This document shows positions 5,208 to 5,641 of a stretch of 5,641 nt of DNA, in pieces; position 1 is the first letter of the stretch, and every line of letters begins with the position of its first letter. Origin of the DNA: BS750m-G62 sp046483505 (lineage in GTDB: Bacteria; Planctomycetota; Phycisphaerae; FEN-1346). The notes under the pieces are model-generated. The model ran no database searches and was not told where the DNA came from. It saw only the letters and a program-made list of their open reading frames with translations. The stretch covers positions 1 to 5,641 of the forward strand of contig JAWODB010000166.1 in NCBI GenBank assembly GCA_046483505.1. Reading direction: 5' to 3'. Both the position numbers and the translations under genes were made by a program.

Positions 5208-5235
5208 GCGCGGTGTGTTTCCCGGCCCACCCCGC
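5208..5235 (-). repeat. 28-nt hairpin repeat, copy f (diverged)
   Basis: Arms GCGCGGTGTGT and GCCCACCCCGC surround loop TTCCCG. Nine of eleven positions pair (one as a wobble); mismatches are C opposite C and T opposite C. The loop and outer arm place it with copies a and e. It lies downstream of the DUF4340 gene, between that gene and the upstream activator sites, on the side where readthrough would come from. Confidence 0.5.
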
Positions 5236-5238
5236 GGG

Positions 5239-5283
5239 AATGAAAATCGACGGCACCGGTGAGTACGCGCGACGTGCCGGTCG
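5239..5283 (-). terminator. Weak terminator-like hairpin after the DUF4340 gene
   Basis: On the minus strand CGAC-GGCAC (5283-5274, with one bulged base) pairs with GTGCCGTCG (5256-5248) around a 17-nt loop, and ATTTTCATT follows. The stem is sound but the T-rich tail is interrupted and the loop is long, so it is at best a modest terminator. It would separate the DUF4340 transcript from the small RNA gene. Confidence 0.35.
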
Positions 5284-5307
5284 CGGCTCGCCGCTCGCCT
5301 TCTCGGG

Positions 5308-5641
5308 CTACTGCTCGCCCTTTTTCGCCTCGTCCTTCTCGGGCTTCTTCTCCGCCTTCTCCGCCTTCGGCCTGGGCGGGGCGAGGGTGTCGAGGGCCGA
5401 GACGAGCGTCTCGACCTTCTCGCCGGCGACGACGGCAATCCGCTCGCCGCCCTCGGTCATGGCGTACCGCAGCGGCGTGGCCTCGAAGAGGGCCGCCACC
5501 TTCGCGTCGACCTCCTTCGCGGCCAGGAGCAGCGCCACCGTCTTCTCGTCCTTGTCGGTCAGTGTGACGCGGACGGCGGGCTGATCGAGGCCGAAGTCGG
5601 CGGGCCTGGCGTCCTGGTAGGCGGCCCAGCGTGCGGCCTTC
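5308..5641 (-). CDS. DUF4340-type protein, C-terminal end (partial)
   Basis: The visible 110 residues run from the right edge of the window to a TAG stop (5310-5308). FGLDQPAVRVTLTDKDEKTVALLL, split as FGLDQPAVRVTL and TDKDEKTVALLL, followed by LRYAMTEGGERIAVV, matches the recurring DUF4340 pattern: Gly-Leu-Asp-x-Pro, a beta strand, then Tyr-Ala before another strand. DUF4340 repeats occur in periplasmic proteins often found beside ABC-transporter and gliding-like genes; the function is unknown. The last 25 residues (APPRPKAEKAEKKPEKDEAK and so on) are a charged Lys/Glu/Pro tail, probably disordered. A GTG at 5538 is an in-frame codon but not the start, because similarity continues upstream of it. 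The gene converges with lpxH. Confidence 0.65.
   Translation of the reverse strand, partial: KAARWAAYQDARPADFGLDQPAVRVTLTDKDEKTVALLLAAKEVDAKVAALFEATPLRYAMTEGGERIAVVAGEKVETLVSALDTLAPPRPKAEKAEKKPEKDEAKKGEQ

Larger units (their letters stand above)
4726..5307. other. 582-bp intergenic region without a credible protein gene
   Basis: The gap lies between convergent genes. Open frames crossing it run through the hairpins and the terminator and have no family resemblance. From left to right it holds a 28-nt hairpin, an inverted repeat, an 8-bp tandem repeat, a GC palindrome, a predicted small RNA gene on the minus strand with terminator, promoter and upstream sites, and another 28-nt hairpin. A small hairpin, TGGGGA-AGAA-TCCCCA (5164-5179), lies between the upstream sites and copy f with no clear role. 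Base composition is visibly less GC-rich around 4887-5070 than in the flanking genes. Confidence 0.7.

Noticed and set aside
5009..5262. Short open frames on both strands over the promoter and upstream sites
   Set aside because: They overlap palindromes and repeat copy f, have no homology pattern, and several are open at once.

Overview
This is a very GC-rich window from a Gram-negative bacterium that makes lipid A. It holds an LpxH-type enzyme and a large envelope protein of the AsmA/TamB kind. GC-rich coding, long hairpin-filled gaps and the protein mix would suit Planctomycetota or a neighbouring phylum, but that placement is inference and no rRNA or marker gene is present to test it.

Layout: 1-184 is a non-coding leader with three copies of a 28-nt hairpin repeat (24-51, 74-101, 135-162). 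185-3712 (+) encodes a 1175-residue membrane-anchored AsmA-like protein built from six repeats of about 117 residues. 3713-3978 is a repeat-filled gap with a 35-bp unit in about three tandem copies, a 10-bp-arm palindrome and a fourth 28-nt hairpin. 3979-4725 (+) encodes LpxH with all expected metal ligands. 4726-5307 has no protein gene. 5308-5641 (-) is the C-terminal end of a DUF4340-type protein whose start lies outside the window.

The most notable content is in the gap at 4726-5307. On the minus strand a complete match to the sigma-54 (RpoN) promoter consensus (5016-5032) lies just ahead of an approximately 120-nt segment of consecutive hairpins. That segment ends in a strong intrinsic terminator (11-bp GC-rich stem, then seven U) at 4887-4927. 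Some 115-135 bp upstream of the predicted start lie two near-identical 15-bp elements, 20 bp apart, where a sigma-54 activator would bind. Together they read as a self-contained, activator-controlled small RNA gene that I do not recognise as a known family.

The two complete proteins both concern the envelope: LpxH makes lipid X in the lipid A pathway, and AsmA-like proteins are thought to carry lipids between inner and outer membranes. They are 266 bp apart, so co-transcription is uncertain. The 28-nt hairpin family occurs six times, only between genes and in both orientations. Its stem changes are partly compensatory, as in REP-like elements.
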